Source: JBEKIK01 sp963838495 (GTDB lineage: Bacteria; Planctomycetota; Planctomycetia; Pirellulales; Thermoguttaceae). From it: a stretch of 64,000 nucleotides of DNA. This document shows positions 17,970-31,074 of the stretch, in pieces. The first letter of the stretch is position 1. Each line of letters starts with the position of its first letter. The stretch is from assembly GCA_963838495.1 (NCBI GenBank), contig CAWIRC010000002.1:186001-250000 (forward strand), in the 5' to 3' direction. A program made the position numbers and the translations under genes. The notes below the pieces were generated by a model. That model saw only the letters and a list, made by a program, of their open reading frames with translations, had not been told where the DNA came from and did no database searches.

Positions 17970-18353
17970 TTAAATGCCCTCAACCTGATAACTCACTTCT
18001 CCCTTTTGTCCAGGGATTACATACAATCGCACGCGACGCTTATTCTTAGTGTCTTCCGCGAGATAGCAGAGACGATTTCCCGCCATCCCGACGTGATCTA
18101 AAATCTTATAATGATCGAGATAGAAGCCTTTGTATTTCCCATCGAGCAGCATGACAGACTGCCAGACTGTCAGCCGCTCCGTTTTGACAAGGTAATCGCA
18201 GAACGCAAGAAGATCGTCATCCACCAATACTTTTTGAGCGTCGCGCACAAATTCATTACGGGCGTTACTAACCTCATCATCGCTTAGCAGACCGCTAGAT
18301 TTTAGGCATTGCCAGAACTTGTCGATCTTCCGGGATTGGGGGACATCCGACAT
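17970..18353 (-). CDS. Small protein resembling the leader segment of planctomycete Ser/Thr kinases
   Basis: The 127-residue protein reads FWQCLKSSGLLSDDEV, then LVKTERLTVWQSVMLLDGKYKGFYLDHYKILDHVG, then CYLAEDTKNKRRVRLYVI. This matches the pattern found before and at the start of many planctomycete protein kinases (a helical leader ending in LTxWQxxxLLxGKxKGF, then the first kinase strands xYKILDHLGxGGMxxVYLAEH). Here the glycine loop is degraded (GMAGNRL) and the chain stops after the region of the catalytic lysine, so it cannot be an active kinase. It lies between rpsG and fusA, a place normally without a gene. A regulatory or decoy role is only speculation. Confidence 0.6.
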   Translation of the reverse strand: MSDVPQSRKIDKFWQCLKSSGLLSDDEVSNARNEFVRDAQKVLVDDDLLAFCDYLVKTERLTVWQSVMLLDGKYKGFYLDHYKILDHVGMAGNRLCYLAEDTKNKRRVRLYVIPGQKGEVSYQVEGI

Positions 18354-18433
18354 GATCGTCCTTTCAACTGTAATCGCGCTCCATCTGTTTGATCATCAAT
18401 CTTACTTCTGCAAACTGCAATCCCCTTTAGCGC

Positions 18434-18471
18434 AAAAAAAGCCGCGCCGGCAAGGGGGACGCCGGCGCGGC
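18434..18471 (-). terminator. Strong rho-independent terminator after rpsG
   Basis: A perfect 11-bp GC stem (GCCGCGCCGGC with GCCGGCGCGGC) is followed on the minus strand by seven T residues. It starts 19 bp beyond the rpsG stop and separates rpsL-rpsG from fusA. Confidence 0.85.
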
Positions 18472-18489
18472 AGGGGATAGGGTATATTC

Positions 18490-18960
18490 TTACCAGGCGA
18501 AGTGGGCGAACGCCTTGTTGGCCTCGGCCATGCGGTGCACGTTTTCCCGCTTGGTCATGGCGGCCCCTTCGCGGTTGTAGGCCGCCAAAAGTTCCGCCGC
18601 CAGTTTCTCGTGCATGGGCCGGCCCTTTTTCTCCCGGCACGATTGAAGTATCCAGCGGATGGCCAGCGAAAGCTGGCGATTCTTGTTCACCTGCATGGGG
18701 ACCTGGTACGACGCACCGCCTACGCGCTTCGACCGCACCTCGATGTTGGGCTTCACGTTTTCCACGGCCTGGGTGAATACGTCGATCGGCTGGGCGTCCT
18801 TCACTTTTTCGGCGATCTCATCGAGGGCGTCGTAAAAGACGTTCAAGGCCACGCTCTTCTTGCCGCTCCACATCATCGAGTTGACGAACTTTCCGGCAAG
18901 CACGGACCCGAACTTCGGATCAGGGGCAAGCATCTTTTTACTGGCGGTTTGGCGTCCCAT
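18490..18960 (-). CDS. rpsG: 30S ribosomal protein S7
   Basis: The 156-residue protein has the normal S7 length and the conserved helices binding the 3' major domain of 16S rRNA, including KFVNSMMWSGKKSVA, AVENVKPNIEVRSKRVGGASYQVP and the C-terminal EANKAFAHFAW. S7 nucleates assembly of the small-subunit head. It follows rpsL as in str operons and is the last gene before the terminator at 18434. Confidence 0.97.
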   Translation of the reverse strand: MGRQTASKKMLAPDPKFGSVLAGKFVNSMMWSGKKSVALNVFYDALDEIAEKVKDAQPIDVFTQAVENVKPNIEVRSKRVGGASYQVPMQVNKNRQLSLAIRWILQSCREKKGRPMHEKLAAELLAAYNREGAAMTKRENVHRMAEANKAFAHFAW

Positions 18961-18978
18961 TGTTCTTTTAAGAGGCTG

Positions 18979-19018
18979 GGGGCTAGAGATTAGGGACTAG
19001 TCCCTAGCCTCTAGTCCA
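18979..19018. repeat. Heptad repeat (CTAGAGA type) after the rpsL stop
   Basis: GGCTAGAGATTAGGGACTAG and the following TCCCTAGCCTCTAG form degenerate 7-nt units. They include the palindrome GGGACTAGTCCC and lie in the rpsL-rpsG spacer. Confidence 0.6.
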
Positions 19019-19023
19019 TTGAC

Positions 19024-19392
19024 TTATGATTTCTTCGCTCCATAACGGCTGCGCGACTGTTTTCGCCCTTCCACGCCCAGCGTATCCAGCGAGCCGCGGA
19101 CCACCTGGTAGCGCACCCCGGGCAAGTCCCGCACCCGCCCGCCGCGCACCAGCACAATCGAGTGCTCCTGCAACGTGTGCCCTTCGCCCGGGATGTAAAC
19201 CGTGACTTCCTTGCCGTTGGACAGCCTCACGCGCGTGATCTTGCGCAGGGCCGAGTTGGGCTTCTTGGGGGTCATCGTCTTGACCTGCAAACAAACCCCC
19301 CGTTTTTGTGGGCACTTGTCCAACACCGGGGCCTTGCTGAACTTCCGCGGCTGACGCCGGGGCTTGGCTACTAATTGATTTATAGTGGGCAT
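19024..19392 (-). CDS. rpsL: 30S ribosomal protein S12
   Basis: The 122-residue protein is S12, a decoding-centre component. The conserved segments CPQKRGVCLQVKTMTPKKPNSALRK and PGEGHTLQEHSIVLVRGGRVRDLPGVRYQVVRG are present. Lysines at the streptomycin-related positions (TPKKPNSA) look wild type. It lies downstream of rpoC (96-bp spacer) and upstream of rpsG. Confidence 0.97.
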   Translation of the reverse strand: MPTINQLVAKPRRQPRKFSKAPVLDKCPQKRGVCLQVKTMTPKKPNSALRKITRVRLSNGKEVTVYIPGEGHTLQEHSIVLVRGGRVRDLPGVRYQVVRGSLDTLGVEGRKQSRSRYGAKKS

Positions 19393-19488
19393 CGTTTTTT
19401 TCTCGAATTATTGCGATTCGGTGCTCTTATTTTTCAAGAATCCTTTATTTTGCCGGAATAATAATGATTGTCAATGGGGGATAGCGGC

Positions 19489-23881
<4,393 letters not shown>

Positions 23882-23958
23882 TGTTATGACTCCTTGTGGT
23901 TAGGAGGTTGTTTTTCAGTTCGGTTCTTAGTTCTCGTTTATCGTTCCGCTCTATGAAC

Positions 23959-23992
23959 TAATCTCTAATCTCTAATCCCCAATCCCTAATTT
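23959..23992. repeat. Heptad repeat (TAATCTC/TAATCCC) at the rpoB stop
   Basis: The units TAATCTC, TAATCTC, TAATCCC, CAATCCC, TAATTTA run directly into the stop codon of rpoB and lie in the rpoB-rpoC spacer. Confidence 0.7.
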
Positions 23993-26900
23993 ACACCCTT
24001 GCTTTTTCCAATTGCATGTTAAGCGCCAATCCGCGGATTTCGTTTGTCAGCACGTCGAAGCTGGCCGGCGTGCCCGCCTCCAGCGTGTTTTCGCCCTTGA
24101 CCATGGCCTCGTAGATCTTGGTGCGGCCTTCCACGTCGTCGCTCTTTACCGTCAACAGCTCCTGGAGGATATATGCCGCTCCGTACGCCTCCAGGGCCCA
24201 GACTTCCATTTCGCCGAACCTCTGGCCGCCGAACCGCGCCTTCCCGCCCAGCGGCTGCTGGGTTATCAGCGAGTACGGGCCGGTGGACCGGGCATGAACC
24301 TTGTCGTCCACCAGGTGGTGCAGTTTCATCATGTAGATTTGCCCCACCGTGGATTGCTGTTCGAAGCGTTCGCCGGTGCGGCCGTCGTAGAGTTGGCATT
24401 TTCCGGTTTCGGGCAATCGGGCCTCTTGCAGGCATTTTCGGATGGCGGCTTCGTCCGCCCCGTCGAAAATCGGGGTGATCGCCTGGAATCCCAACGCGGC
24501 CGCCGCCCAGCCCAGGTGCGTCTCCAAAATCTGGCCCACGTTCATTCGGCTGGGCACGCCCAGCGGATTGAGCATGATTTGCATCGGCGTGCCGTCGGCC
24601 ATGTAGGGCATGTCTTCCTTGGGCAGGATCTTGGCGATCACGCCCTTGTTCCCGTGGCGACCGGCCATTTTATCGCCCACCGATATCACACGCTTGGCCG
24701 CGATGTAGACCTTGACCATCTGCAATACCCCCGAACGTAGCTCGTCGCCGCGCTTCATGGAATTGAGCTGCCGGTCCCGGGCGTCGATGGCCACCTCCAC
24801 CGCAGGCCAATAAGTCTTGTAAATCCTTTCCACTTCCGCCCTGCGCTGCGGGCTGCGAATGTCCAGTATATCGATGTTGAACTGGTGCGCCTGTTCGGCC
24901 ACGTACCGGTGCTCCTGGCCCTCGACCAGGTGGTTGCCCTCCTCGTCGGTTAGCTTTTCTTGAGGACTTCCTCGATCTGCGCCACCAACTCGCCGAACGC
25001 GGCCGCAATGCGGGCGTTCCCTTGGGCCTCCGCCTCTTTCAGGTCGTTTTCAAACTTCTTCCGCTCATCCTCGTTAAGGCTCATCCGCCGCGAGAATTTC
25101 TGCGTGGATATCACTATCCCTTCCACCCCGGACGGAACCTCCAGCGAATCGTTTTTCACGTCTTCGCCCGCCCGGCCGAAAATCGCGTGCAACAGTTTTT
25201 CCTCGGGCGTCAGCTCGGTCTTCGACTTGGGCGAAACCTTGCCCACCAAAATGTCGCCCGGGTGCACAAAAGTCCCCACCCGCACTATGCCGTTCTCGTC
25301 CAGGTTGCGGAGTTGCTTTTCGCTCACGTTGGGAATGTCGCGGGTGAATTCCTCGCGCCCCAGCTTTGTCTCGCGGATCTCGATGTCGAACTCCTCTATG
25401 TGGATCGACGTGTACACGTCGCCCTCCACGAGCTCCTCGGAAATGATGATCGCGTCCTCGAAGTTGAATCCGTCCCAGGCCATGAAGGCCACCAGCACGT
25501 TCCGGCCCAGGGCCAGTTCGCCCTTGTACGTGCCCGCCCCGTCGGCGATTACCTGCCCTTTTTCGATCTTGTCGCCCACGGCCACAATGGGCTTCTGATT
25601 CTGGCAGGTCCGCTCGTTCAGGCCCACGAACTTGCGCAGCTTGTACACGTCCGGGCCGATCTCGATGTGCTCGGCGTCGACCTTGGTGATTACGCCCTTG
25701 CGCACTGCGCGCACCAACATGCTGGAGTTTTGGGCGGCCTCGACCTCCAACCCCGTGGCCACCAAGGGCGGCTCCGTAATTAAAAGCGGCACAGCCTGGC
25801 GCTGCATATTCGAGCCCATCAAGGCCCGGTTCGCGTCGTCGTGCTCCAAAAAAGGAATCAAGCCCGCCGATACGCCCACCATCTGCGACGGGGCCACGTC
25901 CATGTACTGCACCTGATCGATCGGCAGGAGATGAAAGTCGCCGTGGTGCCGGGCGACGATCGTCTCCCCGGCCAGCCGTCCGTTCTCGATCTTCGCGTCC
26001 GCCGGCGCCAGAATCGCCTCGTGCTCCTGGTCCGCCCGCAGCCATTCAATCTGGTCGGTCAACTGCCCCTTGACCACTTTCTGATAAGGAGTGACCAAAA
26101 ACCCGTAATCGTCCACCCCGGCATAAATCGCCAAAGAGGATATCAGCCCGATGTTCGTGCCTTCGGGGGTTTCGATCGGGCAGATCCGCCCGTAGTGCGA
26201 AATATGCACGTCGCGAACCTCGAACCCGGCCCGCTTGCGGTTCAATCCGCCCGGGCCCAGGGCCGAAAGCCTCCGCTCGTGCGTAAGCATCGAAAGCGGG
26301 TTGGTCTGATCCACCACCTGCGACAGTTCCCCGCGCCCGAAAAAATACTCGATCGCCGCGGAAATGCTCTTCGGATTGACCAGCGTCCGCGGCGTCATGT
26401 CGGCGATGTCCTTCAGGCTCATCCGCTCCTGCACCGTGCGGCGGAGTTTGAGAAAGCCCTTGCGCAACTCGTCGCAGGCCAACTCTTCGATGGTCCTAAG
26501 CCGCCGGTTGCCCAAGTGGTCGATATCGTCGATCTCCGCATCCGCCTCCCCGTTCCGCAGTTTCATCAGGTATTTTATGGCCGCGATAAGATCGTCGGGC
26601 CGGAGTGTCATCTCCGATTCGGGTATGTTCAATCCAAGTTTGCGATTGATACGGAAACGGCCCACCCGCCCCAGCCGATAACGGTTCGTGTCGTAAAATT
26701 TCTCGTGGAACAGCGACTTGGCCTTTTCCAACTGCGGCGGATTGCCCGGACGCAGCCGCTGGTAAATTCTAAGCAGGGCCTCCTCGTGGCTGGCAGTGGC
26801 GTCGTCGGATAGAGCGTTTAAAAGCAAGGGATTCTTCGGGTCTTCCATTACCTCTATGCTGGTCAGCCCCGAGGTGCAAATCTGTTCGGCCGCGTTTTTG

Positions 26901-27703
26901 GTGATTTTCTGGCCGCACTCCACCAGGATTTCGCCCGCCCTGGGGCTGTCGTGCGGATACACCACGTCGCCCACGGCCAGCTTGCCCTCGATCTTTACCA
27001 CGCTCCGCCCGTCCACGATCTTCTCGGTCTGGGCCGGATAAAAAGCCCTTAGCAGGTTGGCGTCCTCCGAGTATTTCTGATCCATCGCCCTGAGGAGCGT
27101 CATGATCGAAAACTTGCCGCTCTGGTCGATCCTCACCGCCAAGCTCTCCTTGCGGGTAATGTTCAGCTCGATCCAACTGCCCCGCTCGGGAATGATCCGG
27201 CAGGAGTGCATCCGCCGCTCGCCCGTAGCCTCCATGTCGGCGACAAAATCCACCCCCGGGCTGCGGTGCAACTGGTTCACCACCACCCGCTCCGCACCGT
27301 TGATGATAAACTCCCCGCCGCCAAGCATGATCGGTATGTCGCCCAGGTATACCTCCTCCTCGATGGGCTGCTCCTTGGTCAACCGCAGCCAGACCTTAAA
27401 GGGGCGGCCGTAGGTGAGACGCAACTGGCGGCATTCGTCGGGCTCGTAACGCGGCTTGCCCAACTCGTAGCGGATATATTCCAGACGCAGCGTCTTGTCG
27501 TAACTCTCCGTGGGAAAAATCTCCCGCAAAACGCCCTCGATCCCCTGGTCCTTCCGCTTTTGCCAGGGTACGTCGTGTTGCAGAAATGCCTGGTAACTGG
27601 AAGTCTGAATCTGCGTCAAATCGGGAATGAAATGAGGGGCCCGGCGGCTGCCGAAGCGACGGATTTCCTTGGGTTGGAGACGTCGTTGAGCTGTGGTCGC
27701 CAT
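23991..27703 (-). CDS. rpoB: RNA polymerase beta subunit (one frame break)
   Basis: The beta subunit, about 1237 residues after repair, carries the fork loop and the rifampicin pocket (FGRGELSQVVDQTNPLSMLTHERRLSALGPGGLNRKRAGFEVRD) and the active-site segment GDKMAGRHGNKGVIAKILP. One base is missing in CAAGAAAAGC near 24955, between IEEVLKK and LTDEEGNHLVEGQEHRYVAEQ. The same 10-mer marks one rpoC break. The start is supported by TAGGAGG about 10 nt upstream of ATG. Residues at classic rifampicin positions (DQTNPLS, THERRLSALGPGG) look mostly sensitive-type, with Thr-Asn-Pro in place of the E. coli Asn-Asn-Pro. It follows rplL after an unusually long 534-bp spacer. Confidence 0.96.
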
Positions 27704-28237
27704 AGAATATCACCCTCCTAAATAAATTGAATCTTGAGTGCAAAAACACGTGCCCGTCATAGAACTAAAAAGGTAGGTAAGAAATGACCGGTTTTCCGCC
27801 TCGGAACTAACTAATACGGATATATTGGCGCCAATGTTCGCATGTTTGGGTGGGATAGGAAATAATTTAGGGGCAATATCAGTAACCGCATGTGTCATAC
27901 TATGACTTATATCCTCCCCAATAGACGGGAGAAATTTTCGCATACCCCCAGCGCCTACCGCGAATCTCCGCTTAAAATCAGAGTATATCGGGTTTAACAT
28001 AAGGGCAAAACGGCAAAATTTAACCATCACGCTAATCTGCCGGATTTCGACTGCGCCAAAGCCCACCCTCCCCGGGGTAGGGAGGGACTCAAACACATTA
28101 GCCGCTCTACTCGTCCAAGTCCTATGATGCGGATCTTTTATCCGCCTTTTACTTACCTGATCCAGGCGGACAATTTTCTTGTTCCGACCTGGCCTTATTT
28201 GATCGATTCGGACGGATTAGCCCCGTCCCAAATTTTT
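27704..28237. other. Long rplL-rpoB spacer
   Basis: This 534-bp region separates rplL from rpoB. A 128-codon frame (27710-28096) has no recognisable feature and I do not call it. A palindrome CCCTCCCCGGGGTAGGGAGG lies near 28068. In E. coli the rplL-rpoB spacer holds an attenuator and an RNase III site, and a similar control function is possible here. Confidence 0.5.
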
Positions 28238-28653
28238 TTATTTGATGGAAACAGTCCCGCCCGCCTCTTCCAGTTCCTTCTTTAGCTTCTCGGCGTCTTC
28301 TTTCGAGATCCCTTCCTTGATCTTGGCGGGCAAGCCCTCGACCAGTTCCTTGGCTTCCTTCAGCCCCAGGCAGTGGCCGCGCGCACAACCTTGATCACGC
28401 CGATCTTCTTCTCGCCGTATCCTTCCAAGATAACGTCGAACTCGGTCTTTTCCGCCGCTTTAACCGGCCCGCTCTCCCCGCCCGCCGCCGGCGCCGCCAT
28501 CATTACCGCGCCGCCCGCCGCCGGCTTGATCCCGTGCACTTCGGACAAATAGTCGCTTAACTCTTTGGCCTCTTTCAGGGTTAATCCCACGATCTTTTCG
28601 CCCAAATCCAGGGTCGTCGCTGAATATTGGCGTGCTGCTGTGTCTGTCGCCAT
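28238..28653 (-). CDS. rplL: 50S ribosomal protein L7/L12 (one frame break)
   Basis: L7/L12 is the mobile stalk protein that recruits GTPase translation factors. The gene encodes an N-terminal dimerisation helix region (GEKIVGLTLKEAKELSDYL), an Ala/Gly hinge (AAGGAVMMAAPAAGG) and the C-terminal factor-binding domain (EFDVILEGYGEKKIGVIKVVRAAT, then GLGLKEAKELVEGLP). One G is missing near 28376, where TGCCTGG should read TGGCCTGG to give the invariant TGLGLKEAK. The repaired length of about 138 residues is slightly above normal. Confidence 0.95.
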
Positions 28654-28752
28654 GACAATCTCGGTCCTTTCTCACCTTGGAGTCGCGACAGGATGCTGCG
28701 GGCAACCGGTCCCGACGTGTTGCTATAACTGGTTAATTATTATTTTTTTATC

Positions 28753-28812
28753 CGGGTACGCACCCGGAGTTTTTGGTTCTAAATCACACCCGGCACAAGT
28801 GCCGGGGCTAAA
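28753..28812. repeat. Two hairpins in the rplJ-rplL spacer, one with the GGGGCTAAA tail
   Basis: CCGGGTACGCACCCGG followed by AGTTTTT lies at 28753-28775 and looks like a plus-strand terminator with no gene to serve. CCCGGCACAAGTGCCGGG followed by GCTAAA lies at 28789-28812 and differs from the copy at 31006 only in the loop. Confidence 0.7.
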
Positions 28813-28817
28813 CGCGT

Positions 28818-29357
28818 TCAACTCGCCGCCTCTGCTGCCTCCGCTCCCTCGCCCTTCTGTTCAATCTGGCTCGCCAACTCCCCGCCCACGCTTTTCAACT
28901 GGCTGACCAGGTTCGCCCCAGGGCTGAGGATCTGACCCATAAGTATCGACAACTGTTCCAAGCGGCTGGGCCAGGTGGCGACTTGGGCAACCTGATCGGC
29001 CGAGAGGTGCTGCCCGTCCATCACGCCGCCGCGGGCCTCGAAAGGCTTGTTCTTTTCGTCCTTTACCAGCCGGGTAACTTCCTTGGCCAGGCTCACTATG
29101 TCGTCGCTGCCCCAGCAAATGGCCGACGTCCCGCTCAGCCCCTCGAACATCGGCGCCAGCGGCGTGCCCGACGTGGCCCGGGCCGCCAGGCTGTTTTTCA
29201 CCACGATCACGTTCACTTTTTTATCGGCCAATTCCCCGCGCAGGCGGTTGTTGGCGTTGACCGACATCCCCACCATGTTCACCAGCAGGGCGTCGCTTAC
29301 GCCTTTCAAACGTTCGCGAAGGTTCTCGGCTATCAGGTTCTTAACGTACTTGCTCAT
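28818..29357 (-). CDS. rplJ: 50S ribosomal protein L10
   Basis: L10, 179 residues, anchors the L7/L12 stalk on 23S rRNA. The N-terminal rRNA-binding domain contains SKYVKNLIAENLRERLKG and NLRG-like NNRLRGELADKKVNVIVVKNSLAARA. The C-terminal helix (LASQIEQKGEGAEAAEAAS) would carry L7/L12 dimers. The order rplJ then rplL is standard, and in E. coli L10 represses its own operon by binding the leader. The rplA-rplJ spacer contains a dispersed hairpin (29367-29400). Confidence 0.95.
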   Translation of the reverse strand: MSKYVKNLIAENLRERLKGVSDALLVNMVGMSVNANNRLRGELADKKVNVIVVKNSLAARATSGTPLAPMFEGLSGTSAICWGSDDIVSLAKEVTRLVKDEKNKPFEARGGVMDGQHLSADQVAQVATWPSRLEQLSILMGQILSPGANLVSQLKSVGGELASQIEQKGEGAEAAEAAS

Positions 29358-29366
29358 ATTTAAATC

Positions 29367-29400
29367 CCCTCTCCCTTTGGGAGAGGGCTAGGGTGAGGGC
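29367..29400. repeat. CCCTCTCCC-TTT-GGGAGAGGG dispersed hairpin, copy 2
   Basis: Identical over 34 nt to the copy at 8077-8110. It lies in the leader of rplJ, where E. coli has L10-dependent control. Confidence 0.8.
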
Positions 29401-29499
29401 GAAATCGTCGATAACTGTCTTATTTCGTTTCCAACACTCGGTTAACGGTTCTTTTGTAAATCCTTGTTCCTTACGGTAGACAAAATTGCCCGCCCTCCT

Positions 29500-30192
29500 T
29501 TACGCCGCTTGTATGCGCACGCTGGGGCTCATCGTGGCGCTTAGGGCGATGGTCTTGATGTATTGTCCCTTCACGGCGGTCGGTTTCAAATTGACCACGT
29601 AATTTATAAATGCCGATACGTTCTCGGCCAGTTTTTCGATGTCAAAACTCAATTTCCCCACTATAGCGTGGATGTTTCCGCCCGTGTCGTTGCGAAACTC
29701 CACCTTGCCCGCCTTGTATTCCTTGATCACCTTGCCCACGTCCGGCGACACCGTCCCGGCCCGCGGCGACGGCATCAATCCCCGCGGCCCCAATATTTTG
29801 CCCAGCGGTCCGACCACGCCCATCATGTCCGGGGCGGCGATGCACACGTCGAATTCGATCCAGCCGCCTTTGATTTTTTCCGCCAGTTCGGCCCCGCCCA
29901 CCTCTTCGGCCCCGGCCGCCTTGGCCTCGTCCACCTTGTCGCCCTTGGCGAAAACGATCACCCGCAGCGACTTGCCGATCCCGTTGGGCAGCACGATCGA
30001 GCCCCGCACCGCCTGCTCGGCCTGCTTGGGATCGATCCCCAAACGGATGGCGATCTCCACCGTCTGATCGAATTTCGTCGTGTTGTATGTCTTCAACAAC
30101 TGCACGGCCTCTTTCAGGGGCAAAGGTTTCTTGCCCGGCGATTTCTCCAGCATCGCCGCCATCCGCTTCGGTCCTTTTCTCGTTTTCGGCAT
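29500..30192 (-). CDS. rplA: 50S ribosomal protein L1
   Basis: L1, 230 residues, forms the mobile L1 stalk at the E site. Conserved parts are TTKFDQTVEIAIRLGIDPKQAEQAVRGSIVLPNG in the rRNA-binding domain and MGVVGPLGKILGPRGLMPSPRAGTV in domain II. In many bacteria L1 also represses the L11-L1 operon by binding its mRNA. The start codon is preceded by GGGGAGAG, which sits in the last degenerate unit of the 36-bp tandem array that fills the rplK-rplA spacer. Confidence 0.96.
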   Translation of the reverse strand: MPKTRKGPKRMAAMLEKSPGKKPLPLKEAVQLLKTYNTTKFDQTVEIAIRLGIDPKQAEQAVRGSIVLPNGIGKSLRVIVFAKGDKVDEAKAAGAEEVGGAELAEKIKGGWIEFDVCIAAPDMMGVVGPLGKILGPRGLMPSPRAGTVSPDVGKVIKEYKAGKVEFRNDTGGNIHAIVGKLSFDIEKLAENVSAFINYVVNLKPTAVKGQYIKTIALSATMSPSVRIQAA

Positions 30193-30207
30193 CTTTTATT
30201 CTCTCCC

Positions 30208-30480
30208 CAGCGCCGGTCGCTTTTACGATCGATCCAATGTCTCCCAGCGCTGGTCGCTTTATTTATTGATCCCTTGCCTCTCAGGGCTGGTCACTTTATT
30301 TATTGATCTTATGCTTCCAGGGCTGGTCATTTTATTTATTGATCTTATGCTTCCAGGGCTGGTCACTTTATTTATTGATCTTATGCTTCCAGGGCTGGTC
30401 ACTTTATTTATTGATCTTATGCTTCCAGGGCTGGTCACTTTATTTATTGATCTTATGCTTCCAGGGCTGGTCACTTTAGT
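30208..30480. repeat. 36-bp tandem repeat array between rplK and rplA
   Basis: Eight units start at 30208, 30245, 30282, 30318, 30354, 30390, 30426 and 30462. The first two are degenerate, the middle five are nearly identical and the last is truncated. On the plus strand each unit begins CAGGGCTGGTCACTTTATTT. On the mRNA strand each unit contains CCAGCCCTGG and CATAAGATC. There are no spacers, so it is not a CRISPR. The unit is 12 codons long and stays open in one minus-strand frame (30259-30474). Confidence 0.9.
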
Positions 30481-30515
30481 GATCCAGTCCCCGAAACCAA
30501 TCCCAAACCTCTTAA

Positions 30516-30941
30516 CTAACCCTCCACTTCCAACCCCATGCTCCGTGCGGTCCCCAGCACGATGTTCCGCGCGTGTTCGATGTCCCGGGCGTTCAGGTCC
30601 GCCATCTTCGTGCGGCAGATCTCATCCACCTGCGCGACCGTCACCTTGCCCATTTTCTCCTTGTTGGGCACTCCGGAACCCTTGGCAATGCCCGCCGCCT
30701 TTTTCAACAACGCGGCAGCCGGCGGGCTCTTGGTCACAAACTCAAACGTCTTGTCGTTGTATACTTTCACCACTACCGGAATGGGCATGCCCCCGGCGTC
30801 CTTGGTCCGCTCGTTGAACTGCTGCACGAATTGACCCAGGTTGATGCCGAACCGCCCCAACGACGTGCCCACCGGCGGCGCCGGCGTAGCCTGCCCGCCA
30901 GGCACCTGAAACTTCACTTCTCCAACCAATTGTTTTGCCAT
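30516..30941 (-). CDS. rplK: 50S ribosomal protein L11
   Basis: L11, 141 residues, is the GTPase-centre protein and binds 23S rRNA helices 43/44. The N-terminal domain has VKFQVPGGQATPAPPVG and GINLGQFVQQFNERT; the C-terminal rRNA-binding domain has KSPPAAALLKKAAGIAKGSG and ARDIEHARNIVLGTARSMGLEVEG. The Pro residues of the thiostrepton site region are present. It follows nusG; 323 bp, mostly tandem repeat, separate it from rplA. Confidence 0.97.
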   Translation of the reverse strand: MAKQLVGEVKFQVPGGQATPAPPVGTSLGRFGINLGQFVQQFNERTKDAGGMPIPVVVKVYNDKTFEFVTKSPPAAALLKKAAGIAKGSGVPNKEKMGKVTVAQVDEICRTKMADLNARDIEHARNIVLGTARSMGLEVEG

Positions 30942-30962
30942 GATTCACACTGTCTTCGCGCT

Positions 30963-31072
30963 CCCCTTCGGGTCGCGGCTAAACGTTGCTTTTTTAATCT
31001 ACATACCCGGCACATGTGCCGGGGCTAAACTCCTGAATCATCTAATCTCTAATCACTAATCCCCAATCCCTT
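30963..31072. repeat. nusG-rplK spacer: two GGCTAAA-tailed hairpins and a heptad repeat
   Basis: CCCCTTCGGGTCGCGGCTAAA lies at 30963-30983. CCCGGCACATGTGCCGGG followed by GCTAAA lies at 31006-31029. TAATCTC/TAATCAC/TAATCCC/CAATCCC heptads at 31041-31072 end 2 nt before the nusG stop codon. Confidence 0.7.
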
Positions 31073-31074
31073 TT

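Noticed and set aside
24940..24970. Programmed -1 frameshift in rpoB at CAAGAAAAGC
   Set aside because: The site lacks a canonical slippery heptamer (X XXY YYZ) and an obvious downstream pseudoknot, rpoB is not known to be recoded, and many other genes here have similar one-base breaks, so an assembly error is far more likely.
27710..28096. 128-codon frame between rplL and rpoB
   Set aside because: No family resemblance, poor ribosome binding site and unusual composition; treated as spacer.
28753..28775. Terminator for a plus-strand gene in the rplJ-rplL spacer
   Set aside because: The hairpin plus T-run points along the plus strand, where no gene exists; it is better explained as one of the dispersed palindromes.
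30259..30474. Repeat protein with 12-residue units (minus strand)
   Set aside because: The frame is open only because the repeat length is a multiple of three; there is no ribosome binding site and the flanks do not extend it sensibly.
30208..30480. Possible CRISPR array
   Set aside because: The 36-bp units follow each other without spacers and no cas gene is present; it is a tandem repeat.
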